A stretch of DNA of 64,000 nucleotides from Abyssisolibacter fermentans (GTDB lineage Bacteria; Bacillota; Clostridia; Tissierellales; MCWD3), in contig NZ_LOHE01000002.1 of the NCBI RefSeq assembly GCF_001559865.1, forward strand, positions 1-64,000, written 5' to 3'. Below the pieces are notes generated by a model. It worked only from the letters and a program-made list of their open reading frames with translations, did not search any database and was not told the DNA's origin. Within the stretch, counting starts at the first letter, position 1; each line of letters starts with the position of its first letter. The position numbers and the translations under genes are program-made. Positions 1-10,041 of the stretch are shown here, in pieces.

Positions 1-280
1 TTCGAATTCACTGAAATCTTCTAATTCAGAAACTTATAGCATATTATCGGGAGTTATACGAATAATCAGGGATTAAAATTAAAAACTTTTAATAGGGCAG
101 AATCTATACTGTAAAATACAACATGGAAATTTATGTTCTATTATTAAATTCGATTATTGAGGATGTGAGGAATAAATGGGGCAAGTAAATTAATATATAT
201 AAAAGTATTAATAACCCTTCAAATTTACCAGCAGAGCTAATACAAAACTCATAATAATCTATTAAAAAGGAGAATGTATT
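1..280. other. Upstream region of glnS with a possible repeat tail
   Basis: There is no gene here. No T-box specifier or T-box consensus was seen upstream of the synthetase. Positions 49-71 read GGGAGTTATACGAATAATC followed by AGGG, close to the loop and right arm of the hairpin at 59162-59185 and to segments near 13790 and 49050, so the window may open inside a dispersed repeat. The ribosome-binding site of glnS (AAAAAGGAG) lies about 10 bases before its ATG. Confidence 0.4.
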
Positions 281-1936
281 ATGTATGATGGTATAGTAAA
301 TAGTAATTTTATTGATAAAATTGTAAAGAAGGAATTAGAAGATGGTACTATAAAAAAAGTAATAACAAGATTTCCTCCCGAACCAAATGGATATCTTCAT
401 ATAGGTAGTGCTTATGCTATAAATATTAGTTATTCACTAGCTAAAAAATATAATGGAAAATTCAATCTTCGTTTTGATGATACTAATCCTGTAAAAGAGG
501 ATATAGAATATGTAAAAGCTATTGTTGAAGATTTTGATTGGATGGGTATTGATTATGGAGAGCATCCTTACTATGGTTCTGATTACACGAAGCAAACTTA
601 TGAGTATGCCAAAGAGCTTATAAAAAAAGGCAAAGCATATGTATGTGATCTTTCACCTGATGAAATTAGGGAATATCGTGGTACATTAACAGCAGTTGGT
701 AAAAATAGTCCATATAGAGAACGTACTATTAAGGAAAATTTTGAGCTCTTTGAATTGATGAAAAATGGGAAGTTTAAAGAAGGAGAAAAAGTTCTTAGGG
801 CAAAAATTGATATGAGTAGTTCTAATATTGTTTTAAGAGATCCTGTTATATTTAGGATTTTACACAAAGAACACTATAGAACAGGGAACAAATGGTGTAT
901 ATATCCAATGTATGATTTTGCTCATCCGATACAAGATTATATTGAAGGAGTAACACATTCATTATGTTCGAATGAGTTTATCAATAATAGAGCTCTTTAT
1001 GAATGGACTTTAAATAATCTTGACTTAGAAGGGAATATACCAAAGCAAATTGAATTTGGCAGAATGAATTTAACAGGAGTTGTGACAAGTAAAAGATATC
1101 TAAAAAAATTAGTAGATAGTGGAATTTTAGAAGGATGGGATGACCCGAGACTACCAACATTAAAAGGTTTAAAAAGAAGAGGTTATACTAAGGAAGCAAT
1201 TTTTGATTTTTTAAATGAAATAGGTGTTCCTAAGAGTGAAAGTACTGTTGATGTAAGTATGTTAGAACATGCAATAAGGCAAGACCTCAATAACAAAGTT
1301 TGTGGAGTTATGGCTGTTATTAATCCACTAAAAGTTATTATAACAAATTATGATGAAAATAAAATTGAGCAATTAAAAGCTGAAAATAATCGAAATAATG
1401 ACGAACTAGGATATAGGTATATGCCTCTTACTAGAGAAATATACATTGAGCGAAATGATTTTAGTGAAAATCCACCTAAGAAATATAAAAGATTAGTGCC
1501 TGGGGGAGAAGTAAGACTAAAACATGGATATTTTATAAAATGCAATGAAATTATTAAAGATGAAGAAGGAAATATAACAGAACTTCATTGTACCTATGAT
1601 CCAGAGACAAAGAGTGGAACAGGGTTTAAAGGTAGAAAAGTTAAAGGAACAATACATTGGGTAAGTGCTAGTAAGGGAATAAATAGTACTATCCGATTAT
1701 TTGAAGCTTTATTCAAAGAAGCACCTTCTATGGATAGATTACTTGATACTATAAATCCAAATTCAAAAAAAGTGGTTGATAATGTTATAATTGAACCAGC
1801 TGCAATTGACTTAATAAAAAATGGAGAGAAAAGATTTCAATTTATACGAAATGGTTATTTTATAATTGATGACAAACTAACGACTCAAGATAAAATGATT
1901 TTTAATGAAATAGTACCATTAAAAAGTTCTTTTTAA
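281..1936 (+). CDS. glnS: Glutaminyl-tRNA synthetase
   Basis: This cytoplasmic enzyme charges tRNA-Gln with glutamine in an ATP-dependent reaction. At 551 residues it has the usual length. The class I signature occurs near the N-terminus as PPEPNGYLHIGS (the HIGH motif, here HIGS), followed by RFDDTNP. The KMSKS-like loop is VTSKR in the middle of the protein. The C-terminal half has the beta-barrel anticodon-binding pattern of GlnRS rather than GluRS. A strong ribosome-binding site precedes the ATG, and the gene stands alone with a terminator 8 bases after its stop. The only real alternative is a non-discriminating GluRS, which the PPEPNG and RFDDTNP motifs make unlikely. Confidence 0.95.
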   Translation: MYDGIVNSNFIDKIVKKELEDGTIKKVITRFPPEPNGYLHIGSAYAINISYSLAKKYNGKFNLRFDDTNPVKEDIEYVKAIVEDFDWMGIDYGEHPYYGSDYTKQTYEYAKELIKKGKAYVCDLSPDEIREYRGTLTAVGKNSPYRERTIKENFELFELMKNGKFKEGEKVLRAKIDMSSSNIVLRDPVIFRILHKEHYRTGNKWCIYPMYDFAHPIQDYIEGVTHSLCSNEFINNRALYEWTLNNLDLEGNIPKQIEFGRMNLTGVVTSKRYLKKLVDSGILEGWDDPRLPTLKGLKRRGYTKEAIFDFLNEIGVPKSESTVDVSMLEHAIRQDLNNKVCGVMAVINPLKVIITNYDENKIEQLKAENNRNNDELGYRYMPLTREIYIERNDFSENPPKKYKRLVPGGEVRLKHGYFIKCNEIIKDEEGNITELHCTYDPETKSGTGFKGRKVKGTIHWVSASKGINSTIRLFEALFKEAPSMDRLLDTINPNSKKVVDNVIIEPAAIDLIKNGEKRFQFIRNGYFIIDDKLTTQDKMIFNEIVPLKSSF

Positions 1937-1944
1937 TATAGTAA

Positions 1945-1978
1945 AAAGCATTCTCATAAGTTTCGAAGAGGATGCTTT
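1945..1978 (+). terminator. Terminator of glnS
   Basis: AAAGCATTCTC pairs with GAGGATGCTTT (one G-U pair) across a 12-base loop. The stem is followed by ATTTATTTC and sits just after the glnS stop codon. Confidence 0.7.
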
Positions 1979-2068
1979 ATTTATTTCAATGTTTTTCTAA
2001 ATTATGCCATAGAGGTGTCATATTTATGGTAAAATAGTTTTATATTATAAAATTATGGAGGGATAAAT

Positions 2069-2746
2069 ATGTGTGATAAAAAAGCCGTATGGAATTCAAA
2101 CCAAAAAAAATTAAAAGAGCTGCTAAAAAATAAACAAAGATTTAATGAGTTTATGGATTCATGCTTGTATCAGCATAATATGGTTCATTCTTCTGAAATG
2201 TCTGGTATTGAAGAAACAACCTTGGAAGATGATTTGTGGGAAGGATTGACTGAAGCTGCTTTTAGAACAAAAGTTAACAACAAAGGCAGAACTATAGCTT
2301 ATGGAATATGGCATTCTTCAAGGATAGAAGACATAACTGTAAATATATTATTAGCTGATGATACACAAGTTATTAATTCAGATAATTGGCTTGATAAAAT
2401 GAATGTAAGTATATGTGATACTGGCAATGCTTTGTCACCAGAAGAAATTCTAGAATTTAGTAGAACTATTAACATGAACGAATTAAAAAAATATAGGCAG
2501 GCTGTTGGAAGAAAAACAATTGAAGTATTAAAAAAACTAACAAGAGATGATCTTAATAAGAAGATTGAAAAGGGTAGATTAAAACGTGTTTTAGATGAAG
2601 GTGCAGTTTTAAATGTAGAAGCTTCAATGTGGCTTATTGATTTTTGGGGCAAAAAAAATGTTGCAGGAATATTGCTTATGCCTGTTACAAGACATAATTT
2701 AGTTCATTTTAATGAGTCAATGGCTGCTAAAAAGAAAAAGCATTAA
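2069..2746 (+). CDS. DinB-like family protein
   Basis: The 225-residue protein looks like a DinB/YfiT-type four-helix bundle. These proteins often carry a three-histidine metal site and act in thiol-dependent transfer or damage responses. Three His-bearing segments with the expected order are visible: QHNMVHSSE near residue 35, GIWHSSR near residue 85 and TRHNLVHFNES near the C-terminus. No membrane segment or signal peptide is seen. The ribosome-binding site GGAGGG is well placed before ATG 2069. The gene is monocistronic, with its own hairpin downstream. The substrate is unknown. The family call rests on histidine spacing and overall pattern, not on a search. Confidence 0.6.
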   Translation: MCDKKAVWNSNQKKLKELLKNKQRFNEFMDSCLYQHNMVHSSEMSGIEETTLEDDLWEGLTEAAFRTKVNNKGRTIAYGIWHSSRIEDITVNILLADDTQVINSDNWLDKMNVSICDTGNALSPEEILEFSRTINMNELKKYRQAVGRKTIEVLKKLTRDDLNKKIEKGRLKRVLDEGAVLNVEASMWLIDFWGKKNVAGILLMPVTRHNLVHFNESMAAKKKKH

Positions 2747-2797
2747 TGATTATATAATAATATATAAAACTAAATAAAAATGTGGTGAAAATTAATT

Positions 2798-2820
2798 GCA
2801 TACTTTTGAGTATGCGTTTT
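2798..2820 (+). terminator. Hairpin after the DinB-like gene
   Basis: GCATAC pairs with GTATGC across a 6-base loop, followed by GTTTTG. It is a short but plausible intrinsic terminator. Confidence 0.5.
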
Positions 2821-2981
2821 GTATAGATTTAAAACTATTTTGAAATTAAAAATAAAATATGAATAGCAAATAATAATAAAAGGTTTTTTGCTAGTATAGA
2901 ATTATATATAATTTACAAAATAAACAGGCAAAAGAGATAGAAACAGTAATAAAACCAAATTTTTAGGGGGGAGCAAAAAAG

Positions 2982-3623
2982 ATGCTTGAGGAAAAAAGAT
3001 GTTTAAACAAAATGATAAATCAAACTATGAATTATCTAATTCATTTACCAAGTGATTATGATGCTCTTAATAATAGAAAGTGGCCTGTTATTCTTTTTTT
3101 GCATGGAGCAGGAGAGAGAGGCGACAATTTAGATGATATAAAGAAGTATGGTATACATAGATATTTAGATGAAAAAAATCTACCATTTGTTGTTGTATCA
3201 CCTCAGTGTCCTAAAGACACTTTTTGGGATGTTCATATAAAAGAATTAAATGCTATTATTGATGAAATAAAAGAAAAATATGATATAGATTCTAATAAAA
3301 TCTATCTAGTAGGCATTAGCATGGGAGCATTTTGTGCATGGAATTTTGCCATGCAGCAGACAAAGTTATTTTCAGCTATGATAGTAATAGCTGGTGGTGC
3401 AATGCTACCTAAATATGCTTATAGAATAAAGCATATCCCTATCTGGGTTGTACATGGAAAAAACGATAAAGAAGTTCCTGTTGAAGAATCCAGAAAAATA
3501 GTTACTGTCTTAAAGGATTTAGGTGCAAATGTGAAATATACAGAATATCCAAATGCAGGACATGAACTTTGTACGACAATATTTGAAAATGATGAAATAT
3601 ACAAGTGGCTGTTGTCAAAATGA
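2982..3623 (+). CDS. Alpha/beta hydrolase, esterase/dienelactone hydrolase-like
   Basis: The protein is a 213-residue serine hydrolase of the prolyl-oligopeptidase, feruloyl-esterase or phospholipase/carboxylesterase type. It shows FLHGAGERGDN near residue 38 (oxyanion-hole strand). The nucleophile elbow is GISMG with Ser near residue 112, a likely Asp lies in HGKNDKEVP, and the catalytic His lies in NAGHEL near residue 195. No secretion signal is visible, so it is probably cytoplasmic. AGGGGGGAG lies just upstream of ATG 2982. The substrate cannot be told; a short-chain ester or small lipid is typical of the family. A bidirectional terminator separates it from the convergent next gene. Confidence 0.85.
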   Translation: MLEEKRCLNKMINQTMNYLIHLPSDYDALNNRKWPVILFLHGAGERGDNLDDIKKYGIHRYLDEKNLPFVVVSPQCPKDTFWDVHIKELNAIIDEIKEKYDIDSNKIYLVGISMGAFCAWNFAMQQTKLFSAMIVIAGGAMLPKYAYRIKHIPIWVVHGKNDKEVPVEESRKIVTVLKDLGANVKYTEYPNAGHELCTTIFENDEIYKWLLSK

Positions 3624-3636
3624 TATTTTAAATAAA

Positions 3637-3658
3637 AAAGCACCTAATAAGGTGCTTA
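3637..3658. terminator. Bidirectional terminator between convergent genes
   Basis: AAGCACCT pairs with AGGTGCTT around a 4-base loop, with an A-run on the left and a T-containing flank on the right. It can serve both the hydrolase (+) and the membrane protein gene (-). Confidence 0.8.
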
Positions 3659-3660
3659 AA

Positions 3661-4170
3661 TTAAGATTCAGGTATAAATATCTTTAGATTAGGTGGGTAA
3701 TATGTAAAATATGAAAATAATATCACAATAAGAATTATTAATAAAAATATTAACTTGTTATACTTCTTAAAACTCTTAGGGTTGGTAATAATTTTTCTAA
3801 AAATAAGCTGACCTATAAATACTATTATGTAGGTTATTAGAATATCAACCCAAACGATGCTTCTACCAGTAAAATATGTATAACCATAGTGAAATAAGGG
3901 TATTAAAGCTGTCATTATAATAGTTGATATTCCTCTAGCAACAAAGAAATTTTCATAGTTCCTAAAACTACGTAAATATTCTATGACACCATAAACTAAA
4001 CCAGCATAAAATATCATCTTTAGATGTTCCCAAACACTTTCATTAACTGGAACAAAAGGCTTTAGAAAGCCAAAACCTGTTAAATCATAAAGACTGTGAA
4101 TGCATGATGCTAGTATGAAAATGACAAATGAACTTTTTATTATATACCATAAATTAAATTTATTCTTCAT
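3661..4170 (-). CDS. Multi-spanning membrane protein, DUF6512-like
   Basis: The 169-residue integral membrane protein has about five predicted membrane segments. The conserved-looking segment HSLYDLTGF, then FVPVNESVWEHLKM near residue 40, recalls the clostridial DUF6512 family, whose function is unknown. The C-terminus is hydrophobic and ends with a short polar tail. There is no obvious ribosome-binding site before the ATG. It stands alone and is convergent with the hydrolase gene. I infer no function; the family name is from memory of the motif. Confidence 0.6.
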   Translation of the reverse strand: MKNKFNLWYIIKSSFVIFILASCIHSLYDLTGFGFLKPFVPVNESVWEHLKMIFYAGLVYGVIEYLRSFRNYENFFVARGISTIIMTALIPLFHYGYTYFTGRSIVWVDILITYIIVFIGQLIFRKIITNPKSFKKYNKLIFLLIILIVILFSYFTYYPPNLKIFIPES

Positions 4171-4377
4171 GTTAATATTCTATGCAAAATTTCAGGTGTT
4201 ATTATATTATTTTGTTTTTTTAATATTTAAATACAATTTCAATATTCTTAATCTTTATTCATTTACATTTATCGAGAAAAATACTTTAATTGAAACAAAT
4301 TCGATATGGATGTATAATTTTACTATATGCTGTTGATTTGAACTAACTATTGAGCATTTCAAGAAGGAGTTGTTTAG

Positions 4378-5433
4378 ATGGACAAAGATCAATTAAGTGA
4401 TTATAAAAAAAGTTTTTATTTTTATTCTATATCTTTAATAGGATGCTTATGGTTATATATTGTTAATTATAAATACATATGTAAAGAAAATCTTGTGGTT
4501 ATAGCTTTAGTAACATTAGCTCAAAATATTGTTTTATGGAAGGAACATAAAAAAGAAAAAGTTGTATTGTCCGTATTATTTTTATTTAAATATATTATCA
4601 TAAATAATCATATAAATTTTAGAGATCATATATTATTATGTATATATTTAACTATAATGGCAAGTATTTATTTATATAAATATTCTTCTAAGCATAGGTT
4701 ATCAAAGGTGTTGACAGTGATACTAATAGTTTTATTAGTTTTTTACTTTGATATAAATTCTCATAAACAATCTTTAATAAAAGATATCTATTTAGAAAAT
4801 ATTGTACAAAAGCATCTTAAAGATTATTATCCTGGTAGAAAAGTTGAATTAACTAAGGAAAATTTAGATAAAATAACAAGAATTTACATTAGTGAACATG
4901 ATGCAATTATTAATTTAGAGGGGTTAGAGAGTTTAACAAATTTACGCTCATTATATATAAAATGTAATAAAATAGAAAACGTCTATGTTTTAGGCAAACT
5001 GTCTCAATTAACTAATTTAGATATTTGTGATACATCAATAGACTGGTCTGAAATTAAAGAATTAAAAGCATTGGAATATTTAGATTTAAGTTATATGGAG
5101 TTTGAAAAATTAAATCAGGATGCTTTTCCCATTCTAAAAGAAATACATATTCAAGGCTTAGAAGCTAATGATTTATCATTTATAAAAGACTTAAATACAC
5201 TAGAAAAAATAGATATATGCTTTTCACAGTTAGAAACATTAGATTGTTTAGAATGTTTAACTAATCTAGAGATGATAGATTTTTATAAAGTGAAAGTATC
5301 AAATATAGATATATTAAAAGAAATGAAATCTTTAAAAAAGATAGAAATTACTGAATGTGAAATAAACGGTATAGATGAATTTAAAAAGGAGTCAAAGGTT
5401 AGAGTAATCAAAAGAAGAAAAAATAGATTTTAG
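4378..5433 (+). CDS. Membrane protein with a leucine-rich repeat domain
   Basis: The protein is 351 residues. The first ~125 contain four or five hydrophobic segments. The C-terminal half (residues ~165-340) has about eight repeats of the LxxLxxLxxLxI type (for example LEGLESLTNLRSLYIKCNKI), typical of internalin-like and other bacterial leucine-rich repeats used for protein binding. The ribosome-binding site AAGGAG precedes ATG 4378. A membrane-anchored interaction module is the most that can be said. It is monocistronic, and no neighbour suggests a partner. Confidence 0.7.
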   Translation: MDKDQLSDYKKSFYFYSISLIGCLWLYIVNYKYICKENLVVIALVTLAQNIVLWKEHKKEKVVLSVLFLFKYIIINNHINFRDHILLCIYLTIMASIYLYKYSSKHRLSKVLTVILIVLLVFYFDINSHKQSLIKDIYLENIVQKHLKDYYPGRKVELTKENLDKITRIYISEHDAIINLEGLESLTNLRSLYIKCNKIENVYVLGKLSQLTNLDICDTSIDWSEIKELKALEYLDLSYMEFEKLNQDAFPILKEIHIQGLEANDLSFIKDLNTLEKIDICFSQLETLDCLECLTNLEMIDFYKVKVSNIDILKEMKSLKKIEITECEINGIDEFKKESKVRVIKRRKNRF

Positions 5434-5611
5434 TAATCAGAATAAAATAAGAAATTATTAGAAATATCATATATTTTATTATTGTAAAATATTAATTTAT
5501 TATAAAAAAGATATAAAAATAGACCACTAAATTAATGCGGTCATATGTGTAAAAGAAAATAAAACAATAATAATATACTTTTGTAAACCAAAGAGAAAAT
5601 TGTTTCTTAAA

Positions 5612-6133
5612 TTATTTTTTTAATATACCATATCCACCATATACAGCTTTGATTTCATTTACAGTAATAACAATATTTTTTTGATGATTTTTAACTGTTT
5701 CTATAAATTCATTAGTTCTTTTACGTTTTACATGAGAAATCAATACATATCGGTTATAGTTCATACCTTCGCCTTGAATTAAAGTTACGGCAAAACCATG
5801 ATTACGAATAATTTCAGCTAATTCCTTTCCATCCTCTTCTTTAACTATCATTTCAACTCTTGCTGTGCCTACACCAATCTTTTCTTCAACAATAGATCCT
5901 ACATAATTGCCTAATGCAAAGCCGATTGCGTAAATAATTACCTTTATAGGATCTTCAGTAACATCTTTTAACACTGTAGAAACAAGTATGACCCATATAA
6001 ATACTTCAAAAAAACCTATAATAGCTCCTTTTATTCGCTCTCCTTTTGTGATTAACACAATTCTAGTTGTACCTAACGTAACTTCAAAAATCTTAACAAA
6101 TAATATTAATAAGTATGTTAGTATTTTAATCAC
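5612..6133 (-). CDS. UPF0316 / DUF2179 membrane protein
   Basis: The 173-residue protein has two or three N-terminal membrane helices, including FEVTLGTTRIV, which is characteristic of the UPF0316 (YebE-like) family. A soluble C-terminal DUF2179 domain follows (VEMIVKEEDGKELAEII, then FAVTLIQGEG). Its function is unknown. The start is odd: the ribosome-binding site AGAGGGGTGA directly abuts or overlaps the only GTG at 6133, so translation may really begin a few codons later on a rare AUU or AUA codon. The gene stands alone. Confidence 0.75.
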   Translation of the reverse strand: MIKILTYLLILFVKIFEVTLGTTRIVLITKGERIKGAIIGFFEVFIWVILVSTVLKDVTEDPIKVIIYAIGFALGNYVGSIVEEKIGVGTARVEMIVKEEDGKELAEIIRNHGFAVTLIQGEGMNYNRYVLISHVKRKRTNEFIETVKNHQKNIVITVNEIKAVYGGYGILKK

Positions 6134-6766
6134 CCCTCTTATTTTCTAGTAAAATTTTTATTGCTGATGGTATTATATTATCTTAATTTGTACATGTCAA
6201 CATATTTAGTATTAAAACTATATTATGATTTTTATATATATTTTTTTTCTCTTATTCGAATAATGAGTATAAAGTTAATTTGATAAAAAATATCATTTTA
6301 TCTTATAAAAGTACAATTATTTTATTATATTTTATATAAATGAACAGTATATAATATTTTTATGTTGAAGCGAAAAATTAGTAAAAAAGTACTAAAATAA
6401 CCCGTTTTGTCAAAGAAAATTTTAATTAAATAAGATATAATTAACAATTATATTGTTTTAAAACATTTATTGAAAGATATAGAATTTTAATAAAGTTATA
6501 GTTCGACATAATAATACGATTATAGACAGAATTTTCATTTTATTAGTATCTTTAAAGATTTTGCTAGAAACATTTAAAAATCAACTATATCTTATATAAC
6601 AATATATCAAACTGCTATTCTTGTGATAAAGAAGAATTATAGAGAAGATAAATTACATAAATTGAGACCAAGAACCTAAAAATTGCAGCTATATAGAGTA
6701 TTTTTGAGGTTATATTTTTTATTTAATTGCTACTAATTTTTAAACTAGATAAAAGGAGTACTAATA
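6134..6766. other. AT-rich divergent intergenic region
   Basis: This 633-base spacer lies between the divergent UPF0316 and GGDEF/HD-GYP genes and must hold promoters for both. I see only low-complexity AT sequence, with no riboswitch core, repeat or small ORF with a ribosome-binding site. Confidence 0.4.
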
Positions 6767-8719
6767 ATGATAAAGAACATTATGGAATATTTAGATAATA
6801 CGATGATTGAATTAGATTACGATAATAAAGTTCATAAGATAACGCTTAACTACAAACATGAGTGCAGTGACTTAAATTATTTTATTGGTAAAAAAATAAG
6901 TGATATTTTTCCAGAGTTGTATGCAAAATATATTACAGATTTATTAGTACAATCAATATTTTGTGGTAATGTAGCATGTGGGGAATTTGACTATACTTGC
7001 GGTGAATTCACAAAAAATATAAAATTTAAATTTATAATTAAAGACAGCAAAATATTGATAGTTTTTAATAATGAAAAAACTATAAAAAATAAAAAAGTGG
7101 AGAAGTATGTTGAGAATTGGAAAGAGCATATATATATAGATAATATTGATTATAATACTCTAATGAACAAGATTTTAATATTAGTAGGAAATGAAGAAAG
7201 TATGCATAAATGTTTTAAGCTTATTGGAGAAACGATAGGAGTTAACAGAATATTTGCATCTGATTTTAATATACAAAAATGTAGTATTAGTAACATTTTA
7301 GAGTGGACAGACTGTAAAGAATTTTATGGAACAAAAGATTTTCAAAATATTTCACTTGACTCAATTAAGTGGTTTAGTGATGAAATGAAGACAAAAAAAA
7401 TAATTAAATACACAGATGTTAAAAATATAAATAATGATAATATAAAAAAACTATTCTTAAAGCAAAATATTAAATCTACTTTAATAGCACCTGTATATAT
7501 TGATAATAAATATAAAGGTTTTGTCGGATTTGACCAATGTGACATGTGTAGGCATTGGAATGATAGTGAAATTAATTTACTATATATATTGGCAGCTATT
7601 ACCACTAAAAGTATAAAACAAGAAATAGCAAATGATGACTTTAAAATAAAACATGAGCAACTACTAACAATAATTACGGAAGATAAAAAGAAAGAAGAAA
7701 AGATGAAATATATAAACAGTGTTGATTTTGTTACTGGACTTTTTAATAGAGTGTATTTTGAAGACATAATAAAAAATATTGATATCGAAGAAAATTTGCC
7801 AATATCTATGATAATGGGAGATGTTAATGGTCTTAAAATGACTAACGATATATTTGGACATCAAGAAGGTGATAAATTACTAAAATCGATTGCTGATGTT
7901 ATAAAAGCTTCATGTAGAGAAGGAGATGTAGCTACAAGATGGGGTGGTGATGAATTTGTTTTGTTACTAAAAAACACATCAGATAAAGAAGCATTAAAAT
8001 TATGTAAATCTATTAAAGAAAAGTGTATTGATTCTAAAAAAAATTTGTCGAAGTATAGCATTTCTTTAGGTTATTCAACAAAGAATAAAATAGATGAAGA
8101 TATTATGATGATATTGAAACAAGCAGAAGATTTTATGTATAGGAAAAAACTATTAGAAGGCAAGAATTTAAGAAGTTTAGGAATAGAAACTATGCTAGAA
8201 ACTTTATTTGAAAAAAGTTATGAAACTAAAGGACATGTGGCTAGAATAAGAGAAAATTGTACTAAGATTGGAAAGTTGATGAATTTCTCCTCAAGTGAAA
8301 TTCATCAATTAAAAATGTTAGCAATTTTTCATGATATAGGAAAAATTGCTATAAGAAAAGAGGTATTAACAAAACCATCCAGACTTAATAAAGAAGAATG
8401 GGATGAGGTGAAAAGACATTCGGAGATAGGATATAGAATTACACTATCTGTACCAGAGTTATCACAAATAGCAGAAAGTGTTTTAAGTCATCATGAAAGA
8501 TGGGATGGTAAAGGATATCCTCAAGGATTGAAAGGTTATGAAATTCCTATTCTTGCTAGGATAATTTCAGTTATAGATGCTTATGATGCTATGACTAATG
8601 ATAGACCTTACCGCAAAGCGTTGTCTTTTAATGAAGCAAAACGTGAACTTAAGAAAAATGCAGGAACACAATTTGACCCAATGATTGTACATACATTTTT
8701 AGATAAAGTTATTATCTAG
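6767..8719 (+). CDS. GGDEF / HD-GYP c-di-GMP turnover protein with PAS and GAF sensor domains
   Basis: The 650-residue bifunctional signalling protein has four regions in order: an N-terminal PAS-like domain (1-115), a GAF-like domain (~130-290), a GGDEF domain with an intact catalytic motif (RWGGDEFVLLL), and an HD-GYP phosphodiesterase domain with HDIGK, HHERWDGKGYP and DAYDAMTNDRPYR, all intact. GGDEF makes c-di-GMP and HD-GYP breaks it down, so both activities are possible. No membrane segment is seen, so the sensor is cytoplasmic. The N-terminal domain has a free-standing paralogue at 10042-10380. AAGGAG precedes ATG 6767. Confidence 0.92.
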   Translation: MIKNIMEYLDNTMIELDYDNKVHKITLNYKHECSDLNYFIGKKISDIFPELYAKYITDLLVQSIFCGNVACGEFDYTCGEFTKNIKFKFIIKDSKILIVFNNEKTIKNKKVEKYVENWKEHIYIDNIDYNTLMNKILILVGNEESMHKCFKLIGETIGVNRIFASDFNIQKCSISNILEWTDCKEFYGTKDFQNISLDSIKWFSDEMKTKKIIKYTDVKNINNDNIKKLFLKQNIKSTLIAPVYIDNKYKGFVGFDQCDMCRHWNDSEINLLYILAAITTKSIKQEIANDDFKIKHEQLLTIITEDKKKEEKMKYINSVDFVTGLFNRVYFEDIIKNIDIEENLPISMIMGDVNGLKMTNDIFGHQEGDKLLKSIADVIKASCREGDVATRWGGDEFVLLLKNTSDKEALKLCKSIKEKCIDSKKNLSKYSISLGYSTKNKIDEDIMMILKQAEDFMYRKKLLEGKNLRSLGIETMLETLFEKSYETKGHVARIRENCTKIGKLMNFSSSEIHQLKMLAIFHDIGKIAIRKEVLTKPSRLNKEEWDEVKRHSEIGYRITLSVPELSQIAESVLSHHERWDGKGYPQGLKGYEIPILARIISVIDAYDAMTNDRPYRKALSFNEAKRELKKNAGTQFDPMIVHTFLDKVII

Positions 8720-9108
8720 ACGATCTAATATAGACAATTAGTTAAGTAAAATATATTGAAGCTTTTGTTATAGAGTTGAGTAAAAGAAAAATTAGTTTAA
8801 ATTTATCTATACTTACTGTTATTAATTCTAGGTAACATAATAATAGTATTTAATAATATACCCTAGTATTAAAACTATTAATGAACAGATATATTATATT
8901 GATTCAGGGGTTTGTCTACAAAATAATATGATTAAATTTTTTTACGAATAGACTAACCACCCGGTACCCGGGTGGGCTATTTATGGATAATTGTTAGTAA
9001 GAGAAATATCATTATTAATTTTGTACTTGGTAGGATGCATGCAATTCCTAGATTATAATATAAATCAGTGCATATATTATTGTTCTAACAAGGGAGGGGC
9101 ATTGCTGA
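8720..9108. other. Intergenic region with a GC-only hairpin
   Basis: This 389-base spacer is mostly AT-rich. It contains a striking 8-bp GC stem (CCACCCGG at 8957-8964, CCGGGTGG at 8968-8975, loop TAC) that lacks a clear U-tract, so it is either a weak terminator or an operator before the AraC gene. Confidence 0.45.
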
Positions 9109-9987
9109 ATGATAGATGGTAGTCAAAAATATATACAAGCTGTCATAAGGAATATTAATAAGCATGCATTTTATTGGCATGATTCTATAGCAATTATAAA
9201 TGTCTTAAAAGGAACTATAAAATTAAACAAGAAGACAAAAGAATATACTCTTAAGCGAAATGATATAGTGATTATAAATGTAAGGGAAGTTTATGATTTA
9301 GAAGGTGTTAGTAAAGATAATATGGTTTTGTTTATTTTTATTAATGAAATATTTTGCAGAGTCAAAATAAAAGACTTTGACAATATAGTAATAAATTGCA
9401 ACACTGTAGTTAAGAAAAATCACAATCAACAACAATATAAGAAATTACAAAATTATGTTTTAGAGTTAGTATTTGCATTGACTGGCAAAAAAGATAGTAA
9501 ATATAATAAAAACATACTTGTGATTACTAAAAAATTATTGATATTTATCGTAGAGCAATTTGACTACATAAAATTTGGTTTGAATTTTAAGAAATTTGAT
9601 AGTAAACATATTGAAAGGTATAAATGTATATATGAATATGTTTTTACTGTCAATGGACAATTAAGAGAAGCTAGTCTTAAAGAGATAGCAGATTATTTTG
9701 GTATGAATTATGATTATTTAAGAAAAGATATTAAAAAAAAATTCGGACATCCCTTCAAATGGTTAAAATTCTCAATTATGGTTGAAAATGCTTTTAGGTT
9801 ACTGTTAACTACTGATGCAAATATTATGAATATTGGATATGATTGTGGTTTTTCAGACCCAAAATATCTGATAAAATATTTTAAGATGTTTTATAACTGT
9901 ACTCCATCTACGTTACGTAGAAAATATAAAAATAAGTATGAACAAAATTATCAAGAGTTTTTTAACAGTGAATATAATCTGAATTAA
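9109..9987 (+). CDS. AraC-family transcriptional regulator
   Basis: The 292-residue regulator has an N-terminal cupin-like ligand domain (residues ~1-110, including NVLKGTIKLNKKTKEYTLK and NDIVIINVREVY) and a C-terminal double helix-turn-helix. The C-terminal half reads SLKEIADYFGMNYDYLRK, then NIMNIGYDCGFSDPKYLI, then FYNCTPSTLRRKYK, the classical AraC signature. GGGAGGGG precedes ATG 9109. It lies between the c-di-GMP enzyme and the free PAS protein, so it may respond to, or control, that sensor system. The effector is unknown. Confidence 0.9.
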   Translation: MIDGSQKYIQAVIRNINKHAFYWHDSIAIINVLKGTIKLNKKTKEYTLKRNDIVIINVREVYDLEGVSKDNMVLFIFINEIFCRVKIKDFDNIVINCNTVVKKNHNQQQYKKLQNYVLELVFALTGKKDSKYNKNILVITKKLLIFIVEQFDYIKFGLNFKKFDSKHIERYKCIYEYVFTVNGQLREASLKEIADYFGMNYDYLRKDIKKKFGHPFKWLKFSIMVENAFRLLLTTDANIMNIGYDCGFSDPKYLIKYFKMFYNCTPSTLRRKYKNKYEQNYQEFFNSEYNLN

Positions 9988-10041
9988 AACATTACATAAC
10001 AATTATCAATAATAATAATTAGAAAGGAATAATTAGAAAGT

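Noticed and set aside
1-280. T-box riboswitch upstream of glnS
   Set aside because: No T-box consensus (GGGTGGxACC-like sequence) or terminator/antiterminator pair was found before the ATG.
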